Assembly: GCF_000237925.1 (NCBI RefSeq)
Contig: NC_031496.1
Span: 29,257,510-29,321,509, forward strand
Length of the DNA: 64,000 bases
DNA from: Schistosoma mansoni
Lineage: Eukaryota > Platyhelminthes > Trematoda > Strigeidida > Schistosomatidae
Direction: 5' to 3'
Below the pieces are notes generated by a model. That model worked only from the letters and a program-made list of their open reading frames with translations, was not told where the DNA came from and made no database searches. The position numbers and the translations under genes were made by a program. Shown piece after piece: positions 45,831-57,418 of the stretch; within the stretch, counting starts at the first letter, position 1, and the number at the start of each line of letters is the position of its first letter.

Positions 45831-46149
45831 GTCTAATGGTCTGAATAAAATGAAACATTTTTTGGTAAATTCGAATCCGTCGTATTGCAAATTGATGCTG
45901 TGTTCAAGAATATAAGTCACAACCTTTTCGCCATACAGTAATTGTGAGATATAGGGTTATATAGGTCTTTATTATTTTCCGTAGGAGTTTTAATATTGAT
46001 AGAGTTGATTGAAACAAAAAAATGACGTTAGAGAGTACTAAGAATTCATTATTATTCCTACCATCTCCTTACAACCTATTGGTTTTTTCATTAGTCTTCA
46101 CTGGTCAGAACTTTTCTAATATTATGATATAAAATATGTAAGCTTATTT

Positions 46150-46765
46150 CACAGAATAATACCGTTATTTTTAGGTTGTCTGAGGCTTAAGATAGACGAT
46201 GAGACCAATGCCCAGTAGTAGGAATCGGATATCAGTTGACCTATATTAGTAAATTTGTAGTACTGTGAAGATTCAATCTCATTTTGAATGTATCAAAACA
46301 TGATGCTGATATTACGTCTTCTGGCAGAGAATTCCATTAGTTCACCATTCGGTGCGAGAGACGGAGCTTCAGATGTGAACGATTTGATTTTGGTTTCTGA
46401 ACTTTTTTGAGATGTCTTTTCAGATGATCAGTCCTGGACGGAAAGAAAGGAAAAGACAAATTATCACCAAGATCACCGTCCAGTATATTGTAAGCCAGCA
46501 TTATGTCACACCGAAAACTGAGATAGGGATACAGGAATATGTTGAAGCGTCTCAGTGTGCATTCATAAAATAGAGTAGAGAGACCTGTACCATTTTGGTT
46601 CCTCGCCGTTCAACTTGTTTTAGCATACCTGCTTCATACTTGAGACAAGGACTTTGTGCCTGAATTCCATATTCCAAATGTGGTCTGAAAAAAGCCGGCC
46701 ACAAAGAGGCTTGGACTTGCAATATTATGATCGAATTAGGAACAATAACGGGACTGTAGCACACG
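46150..46765 (-). mobile_element. CR1-like C-terminal fragment, diverged
   Basis: The minus-strand reading has ASLWPAFFRPHLEYGIQAQSP then KYEAGMLKQVERRGTKMV, the thumb-region block typical of CR1/Jockey-like RTs. Further down is a block with a WNSLPEDVISAS-type motif near 46320. Stops interrupt it. Confidence 0.75.
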
Positions 46766-47049
46766 TATAGAATACAACCCTTTTAGAAATTAGCGCACAG
46801 CAACAGCGTTATGCACTATTCGATCACTCTTGGCAGATCATGAGACCCGAAAGTCACGAGAAAACCATCGGAGCACACGACGAGCTAGATATTGCCTAGA
46901 TATAATGAATCTGTGTATTTTTCTTATGCTATTCGGTCTTAGTATAGTCAAGTTTTGTATTTACGCTTGAATCCGCAGATCACTAACGTAGGTGATATGT
47001 GGCTATTCGTGAGGGCCTGCTAGAATTGGACGGGGGAAAATCTTCCGTT

Positions 47050-47345
47050 TTGGCTTGTGCTGACGTCATACTTCACTGTCAATGAGTAACCTGGATTATG
47101 CTATAATGGTAACCAGATGCCTGGCCAGGGTAGTTGCTCTCAATAGGGAACAGCGAATAGTGGTATTGACCGTTAACATAAGTAAAGGGTGGAACCACTA
47201 CCGCATGACTCAACCGATTGCATAGAGTAGAATGATGCGCGTTGGTTGTCTTTAACTTGATGCGGATTGGTGAAGTGATTGATAGCCAGTGATCTGCCTA
47301 CCGGATGACTTAACTACAGCCCAGTGACATTTCACTGGCATTGCA
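47050..47345 (-). repeat. Dispersed repeat, relative of 32998-33365
   Basis: The minus strand has CCAGTGAAATGTCACTGGG and CAACCAACGCGCATCATTC in the same order as the plus-strand copy at 33.0 kb. Confidence 0.6.
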
Positions 47346-47639
47346 CATCCAAAGAATACAGTGTATCATTGCATCGTTCTGTTGGCAGATGCATTGGGCG
47401 TAAGATGTAAATGAAGTAAAAGGTATGTGATCAGTAGTTTCCAAGCTTTGAAATGTTTATTGACAATCATATTCATAGTGAGATCAAAAGGTTCTCCGTG
47501 TGTACTACTTGCACTCCTCAGAATTCTCTACAATATGGGAAGTGTTTTTTCGAAAGCCTAGGAAAAACTATGCAAAAGGGTGGAGGATGTGTAGTGATGT
47601 ACGAAAATTCACGAATTGTAAAATTATAATTTCAAATGG

Positions 47640-48010
47640 TTCAAATGGTTGAGGACGGAATAGAAGAAGCTTTCGCTTAACGGGCTTCCGTGTCTGGTAG
47701 CAGTGGATCACCAATACCTCCAGGTAAGAACCTAGGTATATGAACGATAATAGAGCAAAAAAAGAATTTGGTAAATCGTAATAATATGTTATCCTTAGTC
47801 CTTAAGAATAAGTCAAGTTTCCTCTTAAAGGACTCCTGGGAGGTCGCTTGGACTAGCTCAGTCGACAGCGAATTCCAGCACTTGACAACTCTCACGGAGT
47901 AGAAGTTGTGTCTGCAGTCTGTTCTGCTATGTAGGGTCTCCAATTTCTGGGTGTTACCTCTGAGGTTAGTGTTATGGCTAAGCTTAAGAAGATGCTTGAC
48001 GATCCTTAAA
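47640..48010 (-). mobile_element. CR1-like element 3' end
   Basis: The minus strand reads LETLHSRTDCRHNFYSVRVV then WNSLSTELVQATSQESFKRK, the ORF2 C-terminus, and ends near GACGGAATAGAAGAAGC-type 3' sequence. It closely matches 23570-23890. It is separated from the RT part at 48581 by a SINE fragment and a gap. Confidence 0.85.
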
Positions 48011-48134
48011 TATTTTGTGGTACATTATATTACTACTCGTAAGTAGTAACATTTGTATGATATAAATTACTTGCATTTTTCGTTTCTCAGCAGCGTATGT
48101 AATTGTGTATAACATTTTGCGATTTCTTGAGTTA

Positions 48135-48334
48135 NNNNNNNNNNNNNNNNNNNNNNNNNNNNNNNNNNNNNNNNNNNNNNNNNNNNNNNNNNNNNNNNNN
48201 NNNNNNNNNNNNNNNNNNNNNNNNNNNNNNNNNNNNNNNNNNNNNNNNNNNNNNNNNNNNNNNNNNNNNNNNNNNNNNNNNNNNNNNNNNNNNNNNNNNN
48301 NNNNNNNNNNNNNNNNNNNNNNNNNNNNNNNNNN
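48135..48334. other. Assembly gap (200 N)
   Basis: Exactly 200 N; true length unknown. Confidence 0.99.
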
Positions 48335-48530
48335 TTGAACGACACAACCACCATTGTCTTCGGTGAGTTACTATCTCACAACAGACCCGGTTGAACTCCA
48401 CTTGTCACTGCTTCTCACTATCTCACTGTTATGTGATGGTGTTGCTTCAATTGACTCATGATCTCAACTACCAAAATTACTATAACATCCAAACAAAAAA
48501 CCCTTCTGATAATAAAATAATCTTTAGTCT
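48335..48530. mobile_element. Hammerhead SINE fragments flanking a gap
   Basis: 48335-48435 is the minus-strand head of the SINE. It is followed directly by the plus-strand 3' end (48440-48525) with ATTGACTCATGATCTCAACT and a tail ending CCCTTCTGATAATAA. The middle with promoter and ribozyme is missing, probably in the gap or deleted. Confidence 0.7.
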
Positions 48531-48580
48531 AATTTCTTTCATTAATGTAACAGTAACCAACCCAACATTCCATTAGAAAT

Positions 48581-50202
48581 TTACGATTTCAGGTCGTAGG
48601 GTACCAACATTCCTAAATCTTTTTCAACTTGGGAAACTTCTAGAGGGGAGTTACCTAAGTTATAACTATAGTCTGCAACATGTCTCAGATGGACTACCTT
48701 GCACTTTGAAGTGTTGAAGGTAAGTCCGTTGTCGTCTGCCCAACTTTGAAGTCGAGTCAGATCCTCCTGAAGAACTAGTATATCATTATGATTACGTATC
48801 TCTCTCCAAAGTTTCACATCATCAGCAAAAAGCAATAAGTCAGATGAAACTTGTTGAGGAAGATCGTTAATATAAATCAAGAAGAGAAGAGGTCCTAGTA
48901 TTGAGCCCTGGGGGACCCCACTAGGACATTCCATAGCCTGAGAGAGAGTGAAGTTAATCCTGACCTTAAAGTGTCGGTTTTCTAAATATGAAGAGAGCCA
49001 ATCAATCAAAGGGGGTTTTATACCCAATCGTCTAAGCTTCTTGATAAGACATGCGTGGTTGACCCTATCAAAAGCTTTTGAGAAGTCCAGGTAGATGACG
49101 TCAACCTTCCCCTTGCGATCAAGGATGGTTGTCTATCTATCCACCGCAGTCAGCAGGTTGGTCATACAAGAATGACCTTTTCTGAAACCATGCTGTTGAG
49201 GCGAGAACTTTGAGGATGATAAGTATTCTAGTATACCGTCGTATGCTAGGGATTCCATAATTTTGGAAGGTATGGAGAGAAGGGCCACTGGTCGGTAGCT
49301 TGAGGGTTCACTGCGTCGACCTCCTTTGAAAATTGGTGTGATGTGGGCCAGCTTCCATATTTCCGGTAGTTTGCCTCTGCTTAGCGAGTGTGCAAACATC
49401 ACGCCAAGTGGTGTCGCCAGGATTGAAGCTGCTTCCCTCAAAACAGCGGAATGAACCATACCCGGACCAGGAGAAGTGTCTTTTCTTAGGTGCTGCAGTT
49501 TACGGAGCACCAGGTCAGCACTCAGGTCCACTTCGGAAAGTCCTGTAGAGGTGCAGGTGAAGCTTTCGTCAGTATGGTTGATGTGGGTCAGCTGGAATGT
49601 CTGGGAGTATTGTTCAGCCAAAAGGTTAGCGGCATCACTGTCGTTATTGGTCAGGCCATTAGGACCAAGCAGTTGGGAAACTCCAGTTTTGCCTTGTCGA
49701 AGAGAAGCTGCGTAACGGAATAAGCCCTTCGGATTGGAGACAAATTTATCGATAAGCTTGGTCTGGAACTGAAGCCTGTCTTCTTCTATTGCCTTTGTGC
49801 ATATGTTCCTTATATGTTTGTATTGCCTGTACGCGCCGTTGATATTAGTTCGTTTATATTCAGCCCAACAGTGCCTTTTGTGGCTTAGCAAACGACGAGT
49901 GCGGTTCTTGATGATCGGAGGTTGCTTGTAGCTTTTTGGGACCATTTTAGGAACTGAATGCTCAGTAGCACATAAGATCGTGTGCAGTAAAAAATCCCAA
50001 TGAGCATCCACTTCAAGTTGAGGGTGAACATCCCAATCCACCTGTTGTAGATAGTCCTGTAAAGCTAACACATTCAAACCTTTGAAGTTCCAGCGCTTGT
50101 TGCTAGTAGGCTATCTTACCTCCGTTCTGCTGACAAAGCTGAATGATAAGACGGCGTGATCACTTTTCTCCAGGGGAGCCAGGATTGAGAGGTCGTCATT
50201 TT
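48581..50202 (-). mobile_element. CR1-like element, RT region, 5'-truncated
   Basis: The long frame 49133-50077 runs from the EN-RT linker (VPKSYKQPPIIKNRTRRLLS) to SSYRPVALLSIPSKIMES and QQHGFRKGHSCMTNL. After a frameshift it continues through a DFSKAFD-type block to GVPQGSILGPLLFLIYIND and LLLFADDVKLW (48581-49027). The catalytic FADD is present. The 5' edge at about 50202 sits exactly on the end of the inverted LINE copy. The element is the best-preserved retrotransposon here but still broken. Confidence 0.88.
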
Positions 50203-52185
50203 TCGTACATTACTATGATGTGTTGTTCTCTCGGCTCGATGGTTCGATTGTGGAGCTCCCATTAAACCATTTAGTTCAGGGAACAAAGCAGCAGTAAACT
50301 CATCCATATTGACCTGCAAATTTTCGTTATATTACCATAGTGTTTTCCAAACTCAGTAGGAAGTGGATCGAGCAGTCAAGGCTTATCTCGACAAGAACGA
50401 TGATGGTGGAAATGAGGTGTAGTGCAGCGACTAATGTTTGTTTCTATTGACCTACGATGTCAAAGTTTAGTTTATATCGTCTTGTGACCAGCCTCAAGCG
50501 GTTATCCCTTGGGCATTGTGGTCACGCTCTCAGGTCACTAAGATCAACTCTAACCCAATTTCCTCTTCAGGCAACTCTAAAAGAACCTCTCCACAGTGCG
50601 AATAACCGGGAAGTTATAACTTCTCTCATACCTCTAACAGCACTTTAAACCATTGTATTCATAATCGATTTCCCTCNNNNNNNNNNNNNNNNNNNNNNNN
50701 NNNNNNNNNNNNNNNNNNNNNNNNNNNNNNNNNNNNNNNNNNNNNNNNNNNNNNNNNNNNNNNNNNNNNNNNNNNNNNNNNNNNNNNNNNNNNNNNNNNN
50801 NNNNNNNNNNNNNNNNNNNNNNNNNNNNNNNNNNNNNNNNNNNNNNNNNNNNNNNNNNNNNNNNNNNNNNNNNNNNTAAACATGAAGAGGAAGATCGTCT
50901 AACATGGGGACCCCCTGAACCAAACCAACGATGCACTCAAGTGGACCATATTGCCGTCAGTCATCATTGGAGATGCACAATAGGTGGCTGCCGCTCGTTC
51001 TGGAATATTTGTTTAGACTCTGATCATGCTCCAATACGAGCACGAATTCGCTTGCACCTCACTGGACTCAGAAAAGCCATATTAAGAAGACCCATAAGAG
51101 TTTAACTTAGCGGTGAGAAAACCAAAGGTAAATTCCAGGAACAACTGGGGTCACACTTGTGTAATTCTGAAAACGAGATTGACCAAGATGTTGCTTGGAA
51201 AGATATACGAACATCTATGAAAACAGCAGCCACATCTATTAGTGATTTGAACTAAACCGTTACGAAAAACCAATGGGGTTTCTGCAACATTATATTTGAA
51301 ATAATTTCAGCGGTTGAAATCTAAATAATTCCAACGTTTCGTTCAGCTGACTTGTCCGGACTTCTTCAGGGTAATAATCAAAATCAAACGTTGGAATTGT
51401 TTGAATTTCAATCGCTGAGATTATTTCAAATATAAATTTGACATATAATGACTTCTCTATACTCGGCGCCCAATTTTTGTCAAGCTATTCGTCCTAATCT
51501 TGAGGAATATTCGCATGGAGGGATTAGTTTGACTAATATAGCGTCTAAAATACTAGCCCCAATAATTATCGGGCGCCTAAGGAAGACTCATGAACTGCAA
51601 ATATGAGAAAACCAGACTGGCTTCAGACCTGGTCGTGACTGCATCGACCACATATTCACCATTCATCAGATCTTAGAATACAAGCATGCTTATTGGCGTC
51701 CAACAATGATGGTTTTTCTTGACTTAAAAATAGCATTTGACTCTGTAGACTGAGAGGTTCTGTGGCAGTGTCTGTCATTAGAAAGAGTATCTCGGGAGGG
51801 CTCTTTACTTGAGTACTACCAGTCGAGTCAGAGCTTATGGCGAACTGTCATCTGGCTTTACAGCCTTAATTGGTGTACAACAAGGTTGTCCAGTATCTCC
51901 ACTTTTGTTCAATTTCATCGTAGACCTACTGCTGGAAATAACGTCCTTATCGTCTGGATTTTGGGTAATTGATCTCCTATCAGGAGGTCCACTTATCGAC
52001 TTAGAATATGCAGATGACATAGTCTTGTTTGGTGAAGATGCTGATAAAATGTTGAATCTTTTGATAGCACTGAGCGGGAATGACGGGATGTTTGAGGTGA
52101 GTTTCTCCCTCCTCTAGATGCAAATTTTTGCTTCAGAACTGACCTGTGTCAACGCCTGAACTAAGGATAGAGCGTGAAGTAGTCG
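50203..52185 (+). mobile_element. Decayed endonuclease-RT LINE (right copy, inverted duplicate)
   Basis: This is the reverse complement of 17283-19830 at near identity, with the same leader ORF (50457-50648), the same in-frame stop after AFDSVD, the same RT frame break and the same palindromic insert (51291-51434). The endonuclease middle is hidden in the gap. One visible difference is ADKM here and ADKV in the other copy. Confidence 0.9.
50677..50876. other. Assembly gap (200 N) inside the LINE
   Basis: Comparison with the inverted copy (18592-19355) indicates about 764 bp belong here, so the placeholder understates the gap by about 564 bp. Confidence 0.9.
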
Positions 52186-52770
52186 AACGCGTTGACATCT
52201 TCACTTATCTTGGAAGTGTTATCAGCCCTAATGGGTTGATATCTGATGAAATCGCTGCATAAATTCAGAAACCGCTTTTTTTTGTCAAGTTATGTCTTTT
52301 ATGTTGAAGGTGAGATATCCGTCTATCAAATAAAGAACGAGTATATTGCGTAGCTGTTTATCCATTTTTATTTAAGGGCTAAGAACCGTGGCCATTATGT
52401 GAAGAGGATATTCGCATTTTCTGAGGCCACTGGTTAATAATAGTGAAGTTATGCGTTTGTTGTTATAGATTGATGTTAAGTCAGTTGTTAATCTTCATCG
52501 ACTGAGATGGTTGGGTCACGTATGCCTGAGTATAGATTACCACGAAGCGCAACACGGACTGGTGTTGGGGATGGTTGAAAGAGAGTTAGGGGCAGCTAAA
52601 CGAGAACGTGGCCACCGTCCTGAACCATATTTACAGATGCACACTACTTGGTTGAGGTCCGCGTGGCTATCGTAACTAATGGTTGGAGACTATTCGTGAC
52701 ATGATTCAGAATCGATAATGGAGTAGGTGTATACATTCCTTGTCTTCCCTTAAACCATGAGATTAAAATC
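52186..52770 (+). mobile_element. LINE C-terminal continuation (right copy only)
   Basis: After the shared segment the reading goes on with FTYLGSVISPNGLISDEIAA, then VVNLHRLRWLGHVCLS and RERGHRP-type blocks, the C-terminus of the same RT. Stops are frequent. The left copy lacks this part. Confidence 0.75.
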
Positions 52771-54405
52771 ACTTTACACCTTCCTTTCTACCAGCTAATT
52801 CTTTCTCTCTTCATCATACTCTCATATGCAGTCTTTATATATATGTATATATTACTACAATTGAAGTGACTACTTCTGTGAATTCAGTGTTCGTCTTGTG
52901 CTAATGAGGTGTGGCAACTTGAAGCAATGCATATATGTACCTGTTCCTACGTTGTAGATGACATGACTGATATATCGTCGTCATATTTTCCCTAATCGCT
53001 CTGTGCTTCGTAAGTTTCACGCCTACAGCTTCCAAGCAAGCTGATTATGGCACTTTTTTATCCCAAGTACATTTGAACATGTTTCAGGAGAGCAATATGC
53101 TTCCTAATGTAAAGAGGAATTATTAGTATCATAACAAAGAGGCTAAATGAGGAGTTATTATTTCGAATACTCATCAAGTGGTATCTATTATTTTTTATTG
53201 GGTTTTATGAATTGTCTTCTAGTACTGCAAAAGTAGTTGGATGCATTTCTGAGTTAGGCTTCCTCATATGCAATCCCTAGTTGGTATCTGCAATAATGTT
53301 GATCTAAACTAAAATAAATGGCGTTTATAAGCACAAAAACGGTGAAATATGTACATCAGAGTCATCCTCTCCTTGTAATCACGAAGTGTATATGGTGTGG
53401 TTTTAGCTACTAAAAGCAATATGAGTCAGATGTACGCTTTAGTTTATGCAATTTCTTGACTCCACCCCTTTAAACTCGTTCTAGTGGATAACGTAGTAAC
53501 ATAGTCTTTTTATTTTAAGCTACATCATGACCAGCAAAGAAGGATAAACTAGGTGTATCAGAAATGCCTATCAATGAAATATTATGCCTATCTTTTCTCA
53601 CACTGAAAAAAGTACCCACTCATATCAACATTCGCTTCGAGTTATAGTGCCTCGCAATTTATCTAGTCATATGTCAACGAAAATTTTAGATTTATGTGGA
53701 AAAAATGGTTTCCATCGAACTGATTGCAATTGGCTGTCGCTGGAATCCAGAGTTTAATATTTCAGAAACTACTTTGTGCAATATGCTTTCTTGTTAAGTG
53801 GTCAAAAATAGTTACCGAATGCCTTGGATCTAGATCTCTTGTCGAGTCAGTTAGGCTATTAGTGACAGTGCAACTCCAGTGACAGTGCCTGGTCTATAAA
53901 AAAAAAACATGGTAATGGTTAACACACAAACTGTGTCAGGCATTCAGATTGTGAACTTTAACAGAAATTTCACCTCACTTACATGGTCGAAAAATTAGAC
54001 ATCGCTTTTTTGATTCTGATTGTCTGTGGTGTATATTTACACATATACCATTCAAGATTCATACATTCTAAACCATCTTTAGCTTTCTGAAATCATTCAT
54101 TTGTGGAGTGAATATTATATTTATGACAAAAGAATTTAAAAAGTAAAGAATGATGGGAAATTTACGAGTTGAATCTGAGGGTAGTATATTTTCTGATATG
54201 TACAGATTTACAAAAAATATCATAGGCAGTTCATAAGATGCATACAGTCAAAAAAATATATTATAAATATCAAAATTTATAATACATACTATGAAAGTAA
54301 TATCTAATTTAATTGATTCCACTTGGTGAATAAAGTGTTTTACTAATGAAAAAGACAAATTAATGTGATGAAAATCTGGAGGGGAAATATATGTCATCAT
54401 GTAAT
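52771..54405. other. 3' flank of the low-complexity gene
   Basis: AT-rich; nothing recognised. Confidence 0.4.
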
Positions 54406-57400
54406 TTAGTCATTCTCGATCAATTCCAAGTCCAGATCCGTGAAAGACAATGTTTGTTTGTTGTTATTTGATTTTTCTTGTAGAATGTCTGAACAGGTAC
54501 GTTGGCGATTAGGTGTTTGTGGAGAAAGAATACTTTTCATGTCATCTGATTCTCTATCAGAGTTCGAACTCGTTGATGACGGTGTAAAGAGTAAAACTTG
54601 TCTACCAGTACTATCATCTTTTAAATTTGTATCAACTGATTCGTTCAATAGTACATCTGGATGATTATGTACCGGTATTCTACAACTATCACTATTTCTA
54701 TCATCTGAATTATCCCATTCAATATTTGTTGATGGATGAATTGGGGTAAATGCAATTTCATGAATTGGTGGCGATGACAATAGAATTATAGGATGATGAT
54801 AATTTGTTTCGGATATTCTACCATTATTGCTATTTTCATCAATCATTGTTTCAGGTGTTTCATGTTCCTTTTCATCTTCAGTCATTTCATAAAGTTTTCC
54901 TAATTCATTGTACGTGTAACGGTGTATTAAGTTTTCTTCAGAAAAAACACTAGAACAATGCTCATAAGACGATATGTAGCACGGATTTCTTAAAGAGTTG
55001 GCGACAGAACATGAATTATCGTTTACAGCTTCAGTAATTTTACCATTTTCATTATTATCCATCATCAATGTAGTATTTTTCAAATTAGGTTGTGTACAGT
55101 GTTTTATTGATGATGCAGTAGAAGACAAATAGTGATAATGCTCATCATGTATATCAGATTCAATTAAAGTGGCATTATCTTGACATTTATGTGCATCAAA
55201 TACAGACAAACATTTCGAGATGGCAGAAGAACAGGAATACGAAGGAATCATTGATGAATGCTGATCAATGGACGGAAACATTGAATGCCGCTGTACATCA
55301 TGACATTGACAAGTAGACTGATGATGTTGATGATAATGATGTCGATGGTGACAGTCTAAGGTATCATCTAATCTACTATTTGATAAAATTGTAGACATAT
55401 AATTTAGATGTTCAATGTCAGACAATGATTTACCATCGTGATTGTTTTTTAATTGATCTGTTGTTCTTTTAAACATACAACAATTGCAAGGCAGTAATTC
55501 CTCGTGTGCCAATAATTGCTTTCTCTCCTCCTCATGAGTGTGATGATGATAATTATTGGATTCGTTGTGAAAATCAGTATCTCTACAATATTGATTGTTA
55601 CATTCACCGCTTGGTCCACGTCTACGTTTTAATCCAGCTGCTGTGTTAGCGATGGTGATATTACTAGAAGTTGTTGTTGATGTCTTCGTCGTTATCATCA
55701 TTGCAGTTGTAGAAATAGTAGTGAAAAACGTACACGTAGTAGTATTAGTAGTGGTAGTAGTAGTAGTAGGTGATTGATGTATATGCTTCAGAGTTCTAGA
55801 GCAATGAGGTGAATGTCGATAATTGATATCATAAATTGTATCATCATTAGGTTGTGAACAACATCTAAGCATACATTTCACTGATGGTAAAGAATAACTA
55901 CAACAATAACTACTGCTATCACTATTACTGCTACTACTACTACTACTAGTATTTCTACTCTGATGATTATCATTAATATTAGGCTCACTGTCTTCTAATT
56001 TAAAGCATGGCTCTAAGTCTGTCAGTTTACTTGACATATTACCAGATTGATTTAATGACTTATTATCGATTGATATGTTTGTTTGATTTCGTCTATGATG
56101 GTGATGATAATGCTGTTGACGACGTTGATGACAATTACAATTACAATGATGATTGGAACTTGGACCAGAATCTGAAGATACACCAAACTATAATGAAGAC
56201 AGAATAAAAGAGAACAGTGAAACATTTATGAACATCTTTAATAAGCGGTAAAACTGTTGAAAATAAACCATTCCCTTCCCTTTGTCTTTTTTAAAACTAA
56301 ACTGAAAAGTTGATTGAAGCTCAATCCTGAATATCAACAACGAAATAGTTTAAACTCTTATTGATAGTTATATCAACATAATACTTGTTGAAAAGATAAG
56401 GGTCTATCTTGACTTGGTAGTTCAATAGACAATGATTTCGCATTTGAAACAAAAGGCAATAACTCAAGTCTTAATATGAACATCAACGGACAATTCTCAA
56501 ATAGAATGAAAAGCTCTTCTTAGATTCTACTGCTCGTCACAATCCATCTATTCTACTCAAAGCGAGGTTTCTAACTGTAACCACAAACAAATAATAATTC
56601 ACATAAAATAGAAGCATAAATCTTACACTATGTTTTGATGTTCGGTGGTCTGAATGTAGTTATCAGGAAGAAATATAGGTTATATTGGCGATATTGGCTA
56701 CTAATACTACTACTCATGGATCAATCGATGGAAATATATACTAGTCCTACAGAAGATCAATAGCGGTACGAAAAACTTAGTGGAGCAACCTCAGACTGTG
56801 ATGAGTGTCAAATATCGGGAAATCTATAAATTACTCGATAGTACTAACTACTTAAACAAATTTCAGTAATTAAATAAAGTCAACTTCAGTACTTTCAAAG
56901 GTTCATTACATATCAGTACACACAAACAATAACTAAAGTAGTTAACAGAATTGTGGTAAAAATCAAAGTGGCAGATAAAAATAGATGAGAAAAACTTGCT
57001 TACACACAATTATAAAAGCAGTTGCTGAATTATTTCCCTAAATGTAAATAAAGATCAATATTCTCGAGCAAATTCAAGCTTAAAAACATGAAGTATTGAA
57101 CTATAAGTAGTTAGTATTACAATTTAGGGAACAGAAATTATATGCGTCAATTTAAAACAAAAAGAAAAATTGCGGTATATGAAAATAGCCTTTCCTATTC
57201 CATTAAAATAACTTACTCTCGAACAATCTGGTAAACTAGATGCTTCAGATAAGCCAAAAAATGAAGCTTCATGAAATCCAGATGAAGGAGTTCGAGTAGT
57301 TATTTGAATTGACGAAGATATTGACTCAGTAGTTGGAGAAAGTGAAAATTCGGAAGAGTTAACATCCATTGGGAAACTACCAAATGATGCCCTGGTTGGA

Positions 57401-57418
57401 GTGAATGCTGATGAAGGA
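54406..57418 (-). CDS. Low-complexity Ser/Thr/His/Asn-rich protein, 3' exons
   Basis: Two exons are supported. The first, 57217-57418, has a polypyrimidine-CTAG acceptor and a TCGAGA/GTAAGT donor (67 codons plus one base), with AFTPTRASFGSFPMD and a Ser/Thr-rich stretch. The second, 54406-56187, has a TTCATTATAG acceptor (593 codons plus stop), phase 0; 1029-bp intron. The large exon has a His/Cys-rich start (HHCNCNCHQRRQQHYHHHH), poly-Ser and poly-Thr runs, a short basic patch (LKRRRGPSGE), an acidic middle and an end with LSPQTPNRQRTCSDI and FTDLDLELIEND. No known domain or membrane segment was seen. The long open frame in AT-rich DNA, and the matching splice sites and phases, support a real gene. 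5' exons lie upstream and were not found. It could be the disordered tail of a larger regulatory or membrane protein. Confidence 0.75.

Noticed and set aside
48103-48366. ORFs across the N run
   Set aside because: They are open only because N was translated as X.
49476-49723. Plus-strand ORFs opposite the CR1-like RT
   Set aside because: Shadows of the long minus-strand RT frame.
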